From NCBI GenBank assembly GCA_905221605.1, contig CAJNDS010002156.1, positions 303,501 through 367,500 of the forward strand: a stretch of DNA of 64,000 bases, written 5' to 3'. Under the pieces are notes generated by a model. It ran no database searches. It saw only the letters and a program-made list of their open reading frames with translations, and was not told where the DNA came from. Both the position numbers and the translations under genes were made by a program. Source of the stretch: Symbiodinium natans. Its lineage: Eukaryota > Sar > Dinophyceae > Suessiales > Symbiodiniaceae. Positions 23,106-34,639 of this stretch are shown one piece after another. Every line of letters begins with the position of its first letter. The first letter of the stretch is position 1.

Positions 23106-24107
23106 CTGGCTGGGTAGGCACGAAGCCCCAGACAAAGATTCCCGTTTTCGGAGGATCTTGAAGCGGTTAAAATGACGCCGCAAGCGAGCTAAACGAATGC
23201 AGACAGCCTGCTGCTGCAAAGGTCCGTGCGTTTTGACTCAGACCGCAAGCAACACAAATAGAGGGTGTCTGCACCATGACATTGCATGGCGGCATTACGG
23301 CTAGCCGCTTCGGAGTGACAGTAGCATTAATGATAGCTGCGGAGCGGCTACCGTAGGGTGTGAAAGCTGTTCAGCTTCCACAGGGTTTCATCGCAAGAGG
23401 ATCACATGCAAGCCTCGAGTCACCTGCGACTGACACAAGCTCAAGTTCAACAACCCTTTAAAACCTACCCTAAATAATGTTCGCAGGAGGCCTGGAGTGA
23501 TTCCGTGCCTTTGCTGCAACTGGGCCACGCCCTCCTCTTAAACTCTCGGAGGCCACGACCAGGGAAGCAGCTCGACCGGTTATGGGATTTGAGGCTAGAT
23601 CCTCATAGTATTCCGGGCGGCTTGCGGCCTTGGGCGTGTGGCCTGCACGCATTCTGCGGGACGACGTTTCAAATCTTCGTTTCCCTACTGACTGGTGTAA
23701 CGTTGAGCTGAAGATGTCAGGGCACAGGAAATGGCTTTCGAACTTTCCCCGGAGGCTGGAGCTTCCTGGCACCTGACATACCCAAGCTCAAAAGAGAAGA
23801 CTGGGAGGTCCAAGGAAGCTTGTTGCTACCGAAGGAATTTCGACGTGGATTTTCGACAGCCCAGGACCTCAATTGATGCCTACAGCGGGATTCAAGCGAG
23901 AGTCCAATGTCTATGACGACATATGCCACTCTACTAGTGAAATGGAAAAGCGCAAGGCCCTTTCGCGAGGCAGAAGCCGCTTGATTTTCAAAGCTGGGCA
24001 TTGACACGGGGCTTGGAGACTAGTTCCGGATCGGGTAAATGCCAGAGTAGGAATGTCAAGACAAGGTCTCTGCAAACGATATGACCTGGCGGTTTGCCTG
24101 CAGCCTC
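23106..24107. other. Stretch without recognisable gene
   Basis: No domain-bearing frame. It lies 3' of the RCC1-like pseudogene. Confidence 0.5.
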
Positions 24108-24132
24108 TCCCTCTCCCTCTCCCTCTCCCTCA
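24108..24132. repeat. (CCCTCT)n hexamer repeat
   Basis: Four CCCTCT units. Confidence 0.9.
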
Positions 24133-24234
24133 GCAGAAATCATGCTTGCAAAAGCTCGCTGTCTAGGGGTGTTGACGCTGCAGAAGCTGCAGAAGCGCTT
24201 CTGTTCGTACAAACTGTCAGCGTTGCTTCTGCCA

Positions 24235-25582
24235 CTACCGGCCCCAGGTCACAAGAGAACCATCGACACGAATTGCAGCAAACTCCGAGCCGTTAGCTTG
24301 GATCTGCTGCACACCCTTCAGCTCATCTTGGACAAGACTGCTGTCGCTGTCTCCCCAGGTCACAACAGTGCCATTGCCCAAAATGGCAGCAAAAGCACAC
24401 GGAGATGCTTGGATCTGCTGCACGTCCTTAAGCTGACCTTGGACGGCACTGCTATTCCCACCACGGCCATCATCGCCCCAGGTCACAACAGACCCATCGC
24501 CCAGAATGGCAGCAAAAGCGTCGCTGGTAGCTTGGATCTGACGCACGTCCTTGAGCTGGTCTTCCACATCACTGCAGTCGCCACCGCTGCCTTCATCACC
24601 CCAGGTCACGACGGACCCATCGCCCAGAACGGCTGCAAATGCGAAGTCGGTAGCTTGGATCTGCTGCACGTGCTGCAGCCTATGTTATGCGTCACTGCTG
24701 TCGCCGCCACTGAAACAACGGCCCCAGGTCACAACAGACCCATCGCCCCGAATGGCAGCAAACGACACCAAAGTTGCTTGGATCTGGCGCACGTCTTTAA
24801 GCTGATGATGGACCGCACTGCTGTCACCACCACGGGCTGCATTGCCCCAGGTCACAACGGACCCATCGCGCAGAATGGCAGCAAAAGCCGACATGGTAGC
24901 TTGGATCTGCTGCACGCCCTCGAGCTCATTTTGGACAGCTCTGCGGTCACCACCATTGTCAGTATCACCCCAGGTCACAACAGACCCATCACCGAGAACG
25001 GCAGCAAAAGCTGTGTTGTGGGCTTGGATCTGTCGCGCGTCCTTCAACTGGTCTTGCACAGCACTGCTGTCTCCACCATGGTCAGTGGAACCCCACGTGA
25101 CCACAGACCCGTCGCCCAGAATGGCAGCAAATGCTTCCTCAGATGCCTGGATCTGCTTCACGTCCATCAGCTGATGTTGCACACCACGACAGTCCGCAGC
25201 GCCCCAGGTCACAACAGACCCATCGCCCAGTATAGCAGCAACGCCCACCCCAGATGCTTGGATCTGTCGCACATCCTGCAGCTGCCGTCTGATAGCCCCA
25301 CCACCCCCCCCGCCGGGTGCCAAGGATCGCGGCAAAAGCAGCAATGTTGGTGTGAACAATGCTGCTCATCTGTAAGGTGAGCACATCACCGCTCCGCAAC
25401 CTAGACTCCCCAAGAGTGGCTGCTGAATTCAGAATGCTTGCGGAAGAGTCTATGAGTCGGCTCCTGCCAACTTCCAAAGCCCTTTGAGCCCTGTTGTTGA
25501 ACGAGGCTACCCACTCATCCTCTTCTGCTTCGAGCGACGCTGTCCTGCCGCTTAGCAGGCTCACCTGAATGGTAAGGGGCAT
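24235..25582 (-). pseudogene. Ubiquitin-like plus RCC1-repeat (VVTWG) protein, degenerate
   Basis: From the ATG at 25,582 the frame opens with MPLTIQVSLLSGR and ends the first domain with ...GDVLTL, a ubiquitin-like module. It then enters repeats of about 50 residues, each built on FAAILGDGSVVTWG and QLKDVRQIQA. Nine repeat ends (DGSVVTWG or variants) are visible down to 24,235. This is the dinoflagellate RCC1/HERC-like repeat layout, a seven-bladed-propeller-type fold. Two lesions break it: a frame change at a G-run (plus 25,306-25,313), where one repeat also lacks its DGSVVTWG part, and an in-frame TAA at about 24,683 in a position that holds Gln or His in sister repeats. The final repeat ends in TAG straight after VTWGR. 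Unless the lesions are assembly errors or hidden introns, no full-length product can be made. Confidence 0.8.
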
Positions 25583-25633
25583 GGTGCTACGCAGGCAACC
25601 CGCACTCCGACAATGGTTTTCGCCTTGGGCCAA

Positions 25634-26121
25634 TCGCCTCAGTGTTCAAGGGCTTTAAGATTCATTCACACACGCCCGCGGTCGTAGCCCTATGAGTCTG
25701 TCTGATACATATATAATATATACATTCCCTATTTGTGCTGTGCTCCCTGCCCGACATCCGAGAGTGTGCACCAAATTCAGAACAACCCAAAACCCTCTCT
25801 CCCCCCCCCCCTCCCTCCCCCTCTTCCCCTCCTCCCCTCCCTCGGACTTCCCTCCCCGCAGGTCCGAACGAGGAGAAAGACCTGAGACTAACAAAGGTAA
25901 AGAAGAATGTCATTAGCAAACGTGTAAACAAACAAAAAGCAAACTTCTCACTCACTACGATATGGATGCGCAAAGCTTTGTATACCGGGAGGCTGGCTGT
26001 GGTTTCAAGCGGGCTCCCCATGTTTGCAAATGAGCCCCCCTCGCACCCCGAAGCCTGCAGGGTCAGCGGCCCGGCCAAAGATGCAGGGCACGAAGGAACT
26101 CCACAAAACCGATATGGGGGT

Positions 26122-26123
<2 letters not shown>
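25634..26123. other. Stretch without recognisable gene
   Basis: Polypyrimidine run (CCCTCC-rich) at about 25,800-25,860. Open frames on both strands are low-complexity. Confidence 0.55.

Positions 26124-26168
<45 letters not shown>
26124..26168. repeat. Poly-G tract of 45
   Basis: Uninterrupted G from 26,124 to 26,168, followed by a G-rich purine tract to about 26,210. The exact length is uncertain because such runs are error-prone in sequencing. Confidence 0.95.
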
Positions 26169-26169
<1 letters not shown>

Positions 26170-26209
26170 GAGAAGGGAGGGGGAAGGGGCGGAGGGAGGG
26201 AGGGGCGGT

Positions 26210-27399
26210 TTCTTGCTTGACCGCTGCCTGGGACCGTCGTACATGCGCTTCAGGCTGGGCCTGTGTTCTTGCACCGCCTGACTCAGAGGCACTTTTTCCT
26301 GACTTGGGCGCCACTCCCATCATGTCTGAGATCATGCCTGAGGGTCTGGCGGTAGGGGTTGCATCGAATTTCTCAGACGGCTCTTAGGGTCGGTTTAACG
26401 TTGAGGGGCTAGGTCACGGTCTGCCTGCCCTCACACATGATGAGTGGAATGGCAGCGGCCTACATGGCATCTGCGACGGACTTCCTGCAACATGGCGGTT
26501 GTCACGAAAACGCTCCAAGAAGGCAATCAGAGAAATCTGCATCACGGCTTTCTGTGCAGGCGCTTGCTTTTTGCTGGTTGCTGGGCCTGCGGTCTTTCCC
26601 TATACCCGATGCTGCAATGTTCTTCGCAGAACAGCTTTTGCAGCCACTGGTCATCATCCAATCGAATTTTAGAGCACAAAACAATATGAGGCCTGCATGT
26701 GCGGCCGGGCCCCACACACGACCCCTGTGAGCATTATTTCGTATGTCGGTCAGATGGTGATGGTAGCCGCCTGGAAATACACAAGCCTGGCGGCCCCATG
26801 GGGAAGTACGCCATCATTGCCGTAAATGCAATCAATTTGGGCCTGCTCGCCCAGGAGCTTAGAAGTTATGTACATAGCTCAAGACCTGCGGCGTGCATCA
26901 GGAAGGCCTGCCAGCTACGTGGTGCCATGGACTCCCCTAAATATCGAAATTCAGGCGCGCTACAGAAGATTCGGGCCCCTATAACATGGTGCTGTGCTTC
27001 TTTCACATCCCATCCTGTGAATGCCAAGGGTGCAACCCTCGGCAAAGAGGCCAAGCCGTGAGCAGCAAGACCTGAGCAGAGTGGTTATTCTTGGACTCAG
27101 GGGGCAACCATCAACATGCTACTGTGCAACGGGATAAGGTCCCTCGTCCCTGAACAGACAGCCACTCAATCATGAGGGCATGTGGTTCAAGAACTGAGCC
27201 ATGGGCCAAGCACAGAGAACTTCACCAGGACCGACGCAGACATCCTCCCACACCATAACCTTGCCTCCGACAACTGCCGGTAGACCCAGGCCCTTCGTCC
27301 AGTGCCCTCGCCCTCCTTGCCGAGACTTGCGGCCCGCGACGCCCCCGCACTTGCGAAGAGCAAACTTGCCACACTTGGAGATCTGCTGTCTATCGCTCC
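26210..27399. other. Stretch without recognisable gene
   Basis: Open frames of 80-120 codons on both strands without recognised domains. Confidence 0.45.
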
Positions 27400-27631
27400 T
27401 GGTCAACGCACTCGCCTCCGGCCCGAAAGGGACCAGCGTCCCCTCGTGGTAGTGGCAGCCCATGCTTGTGCGATTCGCCGATGCAGTGTATTTCTCTCCG
27501 CATCGGCCGCACACCTTGAGTCCCAGGGTGCTATCAGCCAAATGCCCCTGGCGGTTGTCCGCGAAGAGGAGCTTGTTGTGGGGCTTCTGCTTTGTGGGCG
27601 TCGGCAGAGGTGCTGCTTTGACCTGTGCCAT
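27400..27631 (-). CDS. Candidate exon with C-x2-C...C-x2-H zinc-binding motif
   Basis: From an ATG at 27,631 the minus frame reads MAQVKAAPL... and reaches KVCGRCGEKYTASANR followed by MGCHYHEGTLVPFG. This is a C-x2-C then C-x2-H-x-G arrangement of the kind seen in small eukaryotic zinc-binding modules such as CHORD-like or CxHxG types. The frame continues to 27,170 but loses complexity, so the exon probably ends near 27,400. Neighbouring exons were not found. The family assignment is unproven and the opposite strand is also open. Confidence 0.35.
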
Positions 27632-27719
27632 TTGTGAAGCACAAGGAACACAAGCTCTCTCACCAATCTGAGCTACGGAGGCTACAGAGGCTACACGCTG
27701 TGTGTCTTTACAGCACAAG

Positions 27720-28295
27720 CTCTTCCTTCCGAGTGGCTCTAACCCCCTAGACTCAAGAAGCCCTCCAAAACAGCCTAAACCCAGAAACCCCGAACCATCA
27801 ACTCGGCCTACCTTCCAATCTACTGCCCAGTTTCAGGGCAAGGAGATCGCTTTCGCATTATCCCTTTCGAACTGTTTCTGAGGAAGTCCGAACACGGAAA
27901 ATGAACTCTCGCAATTCCTGGACCCGCTCAAGCTGCCTGCAGAAAACAAAATCTGACCCTCGACCACCCAGTGCACTTCATTCAGGTGATGGCACGTAAA
28001 TCTGAGCACGCCTCTCCAAAACACCCCCAGGCCCTAGACCATGTCGAGCAAATGCTGTAGGGCGAGCACGATGAGCCCCACCCCACCAGGCCCCCCCCCC
28101 CCCCCCCCCCCGCCCGACTGGCCTGTGCGACTAGCACGGGATGCTGGATGTGCTGAATAAAAGTTTTTTTGGGCCCTGATGTGCATTGGCTTCGTCTCTG
28201 TTGCGGGGCAGGGGATGTCGCCTTCAAGGATGGTCGATGAGGTCCAACAGTCCGGCTGGGCGCGGTGGCCCTGAATTTGTGTGGCAGCTCGGGTT
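27720..28295. other. Stretch without recognisable gene
   Basis: Includes a run of 21 C at 28,091-28,111. No recognisable coding domain. Confidence 0.55.
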
Positions 28296-28400
28296 GGGGG
28301 TTTACGAGAGTAAGGGACCCCCAATATCTAGACCCCCAAATAGTAGGATCCCCTTAAAATAAGGACCCAATAAGGCACCCCCCTCATATCGTAAGCCCCC
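28296..28400. repeat. Inverted-repeat element, family A (copy 6)
   Basis: Arms GGGGGTTTACGAGAGTAAGG and ...CATATCGTAAGCCCCC, core 'aaatagtaggatccccttaa'. 105 bp, one of the best-preserved copies. Confidence 0.9.
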
Positions 28401-29303
28401 CTTCAGTTCTGGGCCAGGTTTAAAAAAATTGTTGGAAGGCCTGCTCAGGCTCAGGCAGGCTGGCTTTCGATGGGATGCCCCATCAGTGGCCTTACAATCC
28501 TTACATGGAAAACCGAAAACCCCCCAAAAAATCTGTTTTTTGTGACTTTTTGGGTTTTCGGCACGGAGCCACGCTGTTCCTCTTGTAAAGCTCTCCACGC
28601 TCTTCTCAACTTGCTCGTGCTCTCAACCCGGGATGCCCTTTAACACTATCCTCTCATCGGCCTGTTAACAAAAAGAAGTACTTAGCTCCTGTCTTCTCCT
28701 TTTGTTGTTCCCGTTTCGTATTCAACTTCGAGCCTCATCCTCTGTATTTCCTCTATGCATGGGCTCTTATGATGATACACAGAGGAGATCCAAATTGCGC
28801 ACTCCTTCCCTCTTCAGACAAGATCTGGGTCTTGACCCGATTCAAGGCTAAGATAAATCATCATGCACAAGATGGCAAGTTGTTGCCAGACTGCGGTGCC
28901 ATGCTGTTCGCGACTCGCTTTGCTTCGGTTCTCGACTCAGCGTCTTTCACATGCCGTGCAAATGACACATGACGTACCTGATCTTCTTTTACGAATAGAC
29001 AATAACTAAACTTCGCGTTTGGCAAATAAAGTTTAGACGTCCTCTTGCAAATGATGACGTTCCTGTCAAGACCAACTGGCCTGAGTTAAGATTCCCTTTT
29101 GATTCTCCAGAAATCCGCACGTTGTCGCTTGAAAGCTGTCGTTTTTGCGTAGATTCCTCTGCTTGCGCTCCCAGTGGGACCTCCAAAAACAGCTGTCGAC
29201 ACCGAATATCGCTCTAAAAAGCTACTGAGGCACGGCCATGAGTGAACCAACGGGCCGCTCGGAACACTGCAAAGTCGCCAAATACTGGCGATCGCCCAAC
29301 ACG
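28401..29303. other. Stretch without recognisable gene
   Basis: Nothing recognised on either strand. Confidence 0.55.
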
Positions 29304-29378
29304 AACCCTAAACCCTAAACCCTAAACCCTAAACCCTAAACCCTAAACCCTAAACCCTAAACCCTAAACCCTAAACCA
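29304..29378 (-). repeat. Telomere-like array (CCCTAAA)n
   Basis: Ten to eleven perfect units. Confidence 0.96.
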
Positions 29379-29527
29379 CATCCTAGTTTGGAGCTCTAGC
29401 GGCTCTGAGGCGCCTTTCTGATCCCCAATCGGAGAACTATAACAGAAAAATCTATGGATATAGCCATAAATGCAACCATAAATATGCCACAAGTATACCA
29501 TAAGTATACCATACATATACCATTAGT

Positions 29528-29599
29528 AAGCCCTAAACCCTAACCCCAAACCCCAAACCCTAAACCCTAAACCCCGAACCCTAAACCCTAAACCCTATA
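29528..29599 (-). repeat. Telomere-like array with CCCCAAA variants, inside an 'ataccataagt' repeat
   Basis: Ten units including CCCCAAA and CCCCGAA. It is bracketed by 'ccataagtataccataagt' repeats (29,480-29,525 and 29,597-29,620), so the array sits inside a pre-existing AT-rich tandem repeat. Confidence 0.93.
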
Positions 29600-29727
29600 C
29601 CATAAGTATACCATAAGTGTAAACGTAGAAGCGACACCTCCTCCAGGCTGTCCGAGCGCGGCTTCTGTTTCCGCCGGCGCCACTCCTCGGCTCGCCGTGC
29701 GCGGCGAGTAAAGACCTGTTTTGCGAG

Positions 29728-29849
29728 GTTTAGGGTTTAGGGTTTAGGGTTTAGGGTTTGGGGTTTAGGGTTTAGGGTTTAGGGTTTAGGGTTTAGGGTT
29801 TAGGGTTTAGGGTTTAGGGTTTAGGGTTTAGGGTTTAGGGTTCAGGGCT
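29728..29849 (+). repeat. Telomere-like array (TTTAGGG)n
   Basis: About seventeen units, nearly perfect (one TTTGGGG, one TTCAGGG). Confidence 0.96.
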
Positions 29850-29982
29850 GAAGCTCAGGAAGCCCAGGGGCCGCGTGTTGTGTTTTTTGGGGGAAGATTT
29901 ACTTGAACTGGAGAGTTTCGGGCTCAGCACTTGGCCTTGGCTGAGGGGTTTGGGGCCTCGTTCTAGACCGGGCCCTGCCCAA

Positions 29983-30079
29983 AGAGCCCAATACCCCTTA
30001 ACTAAGGAAAATTCCTTCAAAAATAAGGATCCCTTGATAATTTAAGCCATATTCCTTAGTTAAGGGGTATTAGGGCTCT
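29983..30079. repeat. Inverted-repeat element, family B (copy 4)
   Basis: Arms AGAGCCCAATACCCCTTAAC and ...TAAGGGGTATTAGGGCTCT, 97 bp, centre 'aataaggatcccttgata'. Confidence 0.9.
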
Positions 30080-30988
30080 CTGGGTGCAGATGCAGAAACG
30101 ACCCACCTGCTTGTAGCTTCCGGCGAAATCCTCTGCCTGCTCTGGGGCTCGTTAGGTTAGAGTTGAGGAATGTGGAACGCTTAAGGTTCAGAACGCTTGA
30201 CAGAACCATAAAATTTTGCCAGTGTAGAGCCTCGTTGCGCACAGCCTAAGGAACAAGGAAGGGAAGAAAGCCTCCAAGACCGCACCCCAGGCAGATTCAG
30301 TCGTCCTCGCCGCAGAACATGCGAGCGCCTGAGGCAGTTTGGGTGTTGAGAGGCGTCGTTTGAAGTGTAGAGAGTAGAGACCTGCGCTTGTGGGAGCTCG
30401 GCTAAAGATTCGGGTTGCTCTGAACGGGCAGAGATACAGCAGCAGCATCAAGAATAGTTGCTGTGATGCTGTGGTGCATGGAACAACAGAGTCACAACTC
30501 AAAAAAAACATCGGGCCCCGTTTGCGGGGTCCCAACAGCCGGACGTGAGAGGAATTAGATCCGGAGTTACTTCTTCGCAGGGAAATGGTATGTATTCTCC
30601 GTTTTCTCCAGACAGAGCTAGCAGCTGCCCTGTCCTCTGTCCAAGTGTTTTTGGTGTGGGCCTGGACAGTCCATCGCAAAATCCCGTCCCCAGACTTAAA
30701 TTGTTGTTTCAGTGTTCCGCGAAGGTTCAACTCCGTACGTCCCTTCGGTTCCAAGATTTCAGCAGGGCTTCCCCAGCATCAGCTGAATCTAAAGATTGCT
30801 CTAGTCTTTTTCCGGAAAGAATCGTCTTTGGCATGGGTCTGAGAAAGCCGTCCCTATGTTTGCTTCTCTTCTCTTCGCTTCCCCTTTACTTTATTTTGTT
30901 ATCTGCTCTTTTCGTGTCTTTTCTTTCTTTCTCTCTCTTTTTCTCTTCTCTTCCGAACAGCCTTATCTTTGCGGCCTTACAGACACAA
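30080..30988. other. Stretch without recognisable gene
   Basis: A 188-codon minus frame and overlapping plus frames, none with a recognisable domain. Pyrimidine-rich at 30,850-30,955. Confidence 0.5.
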
Positions 30989-31090
30989 CTTGGGATGTTC
31001 CCCTTATACAGTCCTTGATAGGGATTATAGTTGGGTTACAATAATCCATTAAGGACTATGGACTGTTAGTATAAGTGGGAACATCCCAAG
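30989..31090. repeat. Inverted-repeat element, family F
   Basis: Arms CTTGGGATGTTCCC and GGGAACATCCCAAG are perfect complements. Inside is a second inverted pair, 'acagtccttgatagggatta' and 'aatccattaaggactatgga'. 102 bp. Confidence 0.85.
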
Positions 31091-31647
31091 ACACAACCAG
31101 TCACGAAGATGGCGTCAGGTGCCCCATCCTCGTGACTGTCGTCACTTTTTGAGAGCGACGCTTAAAAAGCAAAGACAGAGGAGCGTGCATGGCGGGAGTG
31201 CCTCATCCTGGTGACTGTCTGCACTTTCTTAGCAAGCATGCCCCAAAATGTGCACTCCCCCAGTACAGCTCGAGCGTTGTCACTTTTTTTTTGACGCTTT
31301 CGAACGCTTTGCGAACACAAAACGCACGGATGCCGGAACCTCACCAACCTCAGACCCCAACTCTTATATCGGGATCCTTCTGCGCAATCGGGAAATCAAG
31401 AGGTACCTCCCATCACAGGATCCAAACCAACCCGAACTACCAATATTTACTCCAGAGTTTATTGTCTCCTTGCTCCCTAAACCTTTATAAAGCTCCTTGA
31501 AGACGGGGTTCAACAACTCCAGAACTATCAAACATAAACTACTGCTTTAAACTCCTGCTTCCCTTATGTTTCCTCTTTTGGGGAGGGGATTCTATTCCAT
31601 TTTGGGGTCGAAAAGGGGTAACCCGTACTATGGGAAATGCCCACATG

Positions 31648-31797
31648 TTAAAGGAGCCCTGCCTCGATGCCATACACGGCCGACGGGTCGCCTGCAGCCA
31701 CCTGGATTTTCAGGATGACGTTCTCTGGGAGGTCCATCAAAGATACCTTTCGGCCGGTCTTCTCCATAGCCAGATCGTTCAAAGGAGTATGTGGCCT
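31648..31797 (-). CDS. Candidate exon, F-box-like segment
   Basis: After a plausible acceptor (CTCTTTCAG|AGG) the minus frame gives ...NDLAMEKTGRKVSLMDLP followed by ENVILKIQ, resembling the start of an F-box (hydrophobic-LP-E-x-hydrophobic-L). Only 49 codons to TAA, probably ending earlier at a splice donor. No partner exon located. Could be chance. Confidence 0.22.
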   Translation of the reverse strand, partial: RPHTPLNDLAMEKTGRKVSLMDLPENVILKIQVAAGDPSAVYGIEAGLL

Positions 31798-31799
31798 CT

Positions 31800-33333
31800 G
31801 AAAGAGTAGGCCGAGCCGATGGCAACTTTGTCAACCCGAGTTCCTTCGAGCTGAATTTAGTGGTCTGAGCCTCGAGGCAAGCAGCCGACAACGATGTAAA
31901 AGCGTTCACATCCACATGAAGAAGCAGAAGAAACTAATGATCTACACCAGATTCGGCGAAGAACGAAGATGTCAGCATCCGTGACGCAAACAGCTGATTC
32001 ATTTTGCAACGCAAGCACGCGCACCCTCCTGAGCAGGCCGCCGCAGATGCTCAGGAGCCTGCATGCTCTGGGACATCTGACTAAATCCTACCAGGAAGGT
32101 TCGATGTCTGGCCTTCCAAAGAAAAGGCAAATTATGGAGTTTGCTTCTGGGTCGCGAAATTGACCGAGGCTGTCCAACCCTGCATTCCGCTCTGAGGCCT
32201 GGCCCCTAAACCCTAAACTAAACCCTAAACCCTAAACCCTAACGCACGTTGAGGGCCCCTGAGGCCACTCGGTCCCAAAGCCTCAGCCCCGAACCCCGCG
32301 GCCGACCTGCTCTGCTCGCTACGTTGGCGGCACGCAGGTCTCCTGAATGACGTCGTCCACACGAGGAAGCCTTGAGGACACGGAGTCGAAGTCTGAGCTA
32401 CGGGGGGCGTGGCAAAAGAAAGGAATGATGTAGAGGCCTTTAAGATACTGATACCCAGGCACTTTCGAAACAGGTCGAGCCATGGAGTTCCCTAAAGCCA
32501 GGCCGTTGCACGCGTCATGAACCTATCAGCCAAGCGAGGGGAGATGCCTTGAATCCCAAGACAACCGCACCCAAACCCCCGCGTTTCAGGGAAAGGTTTA
32601 CAGCTGGCTACAAGTTTTGCGCGGCGAGCAGTGCCTCATAAGCAAGGCCACTCCCAGCCCAGGCCACAAGGTTGAGCCGTGCCTACAGTAGTGGGCCTAG
32701 CGTGTGTCGAGAGTTGGAGCAAGAAGTCAGGAGGCTTTTGCTTGTAGCCCTCCTGACACTTCTGGACCTCGAGTCTCTGACCAAAGCCTGGCACATTTCA
32801 CCAGCAACTCCCCATCGATGGGAAGCGTTCGCATCTCCTCCCGAGCGAATGGTCCAGATTCCAGATGTGAGTCCCGACACGACTTCACGACACAGGTACA
32901 ATCTTACCAATCATCTCATGGAGCTGTTTAACGGTACATCAAGTCAAACATCAAGTAACATTGCCATCGTCTTTGGAGGAGCCACAAAGGGCCCACTTTC
33001 AAAACTCCGTGAGGCCACGTCGGGGATTTTTGCTTTATCTTTAATAGGAGATGTGTTACAAGAGCGGGCCCTTTGATACTTACCACAGGAGCTTCTTTGT
33101 GAAGGACTTTGGGTGAGCAACTTGTCCAAAACAGGCCTCAAAATTGAGGATTCGCAGTGGGTACCAGTTCAATTGGGGGCGCTTGCCTTGTTGTATGGCA
33201 GTCGCGTTACCCGTTGCACAGAGCATTTAAAGGGCCTCGTTTACTTCCACTACATCAAAGCTGCAACCCCCAGGCTCGCCATAGAGAACACACCATGAAC
33301 CGTCAACCCCGCACCTGAAGCCCGACGCCTTAT
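31800..33333. other. Stretch with one short array, no gene recognised
   Basis: A decayed CCCTAAA array lies at 32,203-32,242. A 134-codon plus frame (32,672-33,076) shows no recognisable domain. Confidence 0.45.
32203..32242 (-). repeat. Short telomere-like array
   Basis: Five to six CCCTAAA units, one shortened to CTAAA. Confidence 0.92.
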
Positions 33334-33436
33334 GGGCGTTTCCGAAAATAGGGGGCCCCCAAAGCAGTCCCCCAAATAGTATGATCCCCTTATCATAAGG
33401 ACCCCAATAAGGTATCCCCCAGCATCGTAAACCCCC
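33334..33436. repeat. Inverted-repeat element, family A (copy 7)
   Basis: Arms GGGCGTTTCCGAAAATAGGG and ...GCATCGTAAACCCCC, core 'aaatagtatgatccccttat'. Confidence 0.9.
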
Positions 33437-33545
33437 TTATCATTCAGGCCACCGGGGTCCTGGTTCACCAGCTCTAACCTGAGTTGCGTTGTCACAGGGT
33501 TTGCAGCTGTGGGACTCGGCTGATGGAACTTTGGGGGGCCTCTAA

Positions 33546-33614
33546 GCCCCAAACCCTAAAGCCCTAAGCCCTAGGCCCTAAGCCCTAAGCCCTAAACCCT
33601 AAACCCTAAACCCT
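33546..33614 (-). repeat. Telomere-like array, CCCTAAG-rich
   Basis: Ten units, several of them CCCTAAG, a G-for-A variant that is locally amplified. Confidence 0.92.
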
Positions 33615-33767
33615 CATGAGGGGCCTTCCTCCTGGAGCTCCCTAGGTTATGCGGGGCACATGTCTGCCGAAGCAGTTGGTGTTTTTCTCTCTTTCTTCGC
33701 CCGTGGTTGGTCGACCCCCCATCGTTTCCACCAAAACTCATCAACCTCAGGCTTGGTCGACCTTGGT

Positions 33768-33838
33768 AAACCCTAAACCCTAAACCCTAAACCCTAAACC
33801 CTAAACCCTAAACCCTAAACCCTAAACCCTAAACCCTG
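33768..33838 (-). repeat. Telomere-like array (CCCTAAA)n
   Basis: Ten perfect units. Confidence 0.96.
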
Positions 33839-34027
33839 AGGAGCTTATGCTTGAAGCTGAAAGTTCACCCTGCCCCATGAGGTGTGAAGCTGGGAAGATG
33901 GCCCCGGAGCTCCTGGAAGAGGAAGCTCACGGCACACGGGACAAGGCGGACACGGCGGACGTGGCGGACAAGAAGCCCAAAAAAGGGAGGCGCGAAGCGA
34001 AGCGAAGCGACAAGCAACCCGTCTTAG
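33839..34027 (+). other. Possible charged exon between two telomere-like arrays
   Basis: An ATG at 33,847 opens a Glu/Lys/Asp-rich frame (MLEAESSPCPMRCEAGKM... then KADTADVADKKPKKGRR) that runs directly into the 34,028 array. It could be an exon of a charged protein, but composition alone is weak evidence. Confidence 0.2.
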
Positions 34028-34077
34028 ACCCTAAACCCGAAACCCTAAACCCTAAACCCTAAACCCGAAACCCTAAA
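34028..34077 (-). repeat. Telomere-like array, CCCGAAA variants
   Basis: Seven units, two CCCGAAA. Confidence 0.92.
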
Positions 34078-34221
34078 GCGATGTAAAGGCAAAGGCCGAA
34101 GACAAATCACGAAGCTCGGGGATGCTCTTAGAGTTTTCACCTGTTCACTGAGCTGAACTGCGCTTGACTGAGGTTAACTGAGTTTAACTGAGTTGAGCAG
34201 AGTTGAACTCATGTCTGCTTT

Positions 34222-34330
34222 GGGGGATTTCCGAAAATGGGGGGGGGGAACCCCTTATTTTCCCCAAAATACTATAGCATCCTTCTGAAGGAACCCCCAA
34301 AAAAGGGTACCACTTTTTTTCTCCCCCCCA
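34222..34330. repeat. Inverted-repeat element, family A (copy 8, divergent)
   Basis: Left arm GGGGGATTTCCGAAAATGGG, right part 'aaggaacccccaaaaaaggg' then TACC. The central 'aaatactatagcatccttct' is a diverged form of the AAATAGTAGGATCC core. G and C runs are expanded. Confidence 0.7.
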
Positions 34331-34373
34331 TTTTGCGCTCCGCTCTGCTGTTTCTGTGCCACTCCCCCCCCCC

Positions 34374-34439
34374 CCTAAACCCTAAACCCTAAACCCTAAA
34401 CCCTAAACCCTAAACCCCAAACCCTAAACCCTAAACCCC
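34374..34439 (-). repeat. Telomere-like array (CCCTAAA)n
   Basis: Nine units following a C run, one CCCCAAA. Confidence 0.94.
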
Positions 34440-34541
34440 TCTTCTTTCCTCGGGCCGCGGCAGAGCCTCCATGTTCGGGGCTGCCATGAGGCGCCTGGAA
34501 GGCCAACCCCTCATTTAAGGCTTGGTAACCTCTAGAGTGTT

Positions 34542-34630
34542 TTTAGGGTTTAGGGTTTAGGGTTTAGGGTTTAGGGTTTGGGGTTGGGGGTTTGGGGGTT
34601 TGGGGTTTAGGGTTTAGGGTTTAGGGTTTG
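34542..34630 (+). repeat. Telomere-like array with GGGGTTTG variants
   Basis: Five canonical units, a patch of TTTGGGGG/TTGGGGG variants, then four canonical units. Confidence 0.93.
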
Positions 34631-34639
34631 GACCTCCCC

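Noticed and set aside
24094-25380. 428-codon plus-strand open frame
   Set aside because: Antisense to the RCC1-like repeats; its own repeat (APGHNRPIAQNGSK) is the reverse of the VVTWGD coding unit, so it is open by repetition, not by coding.
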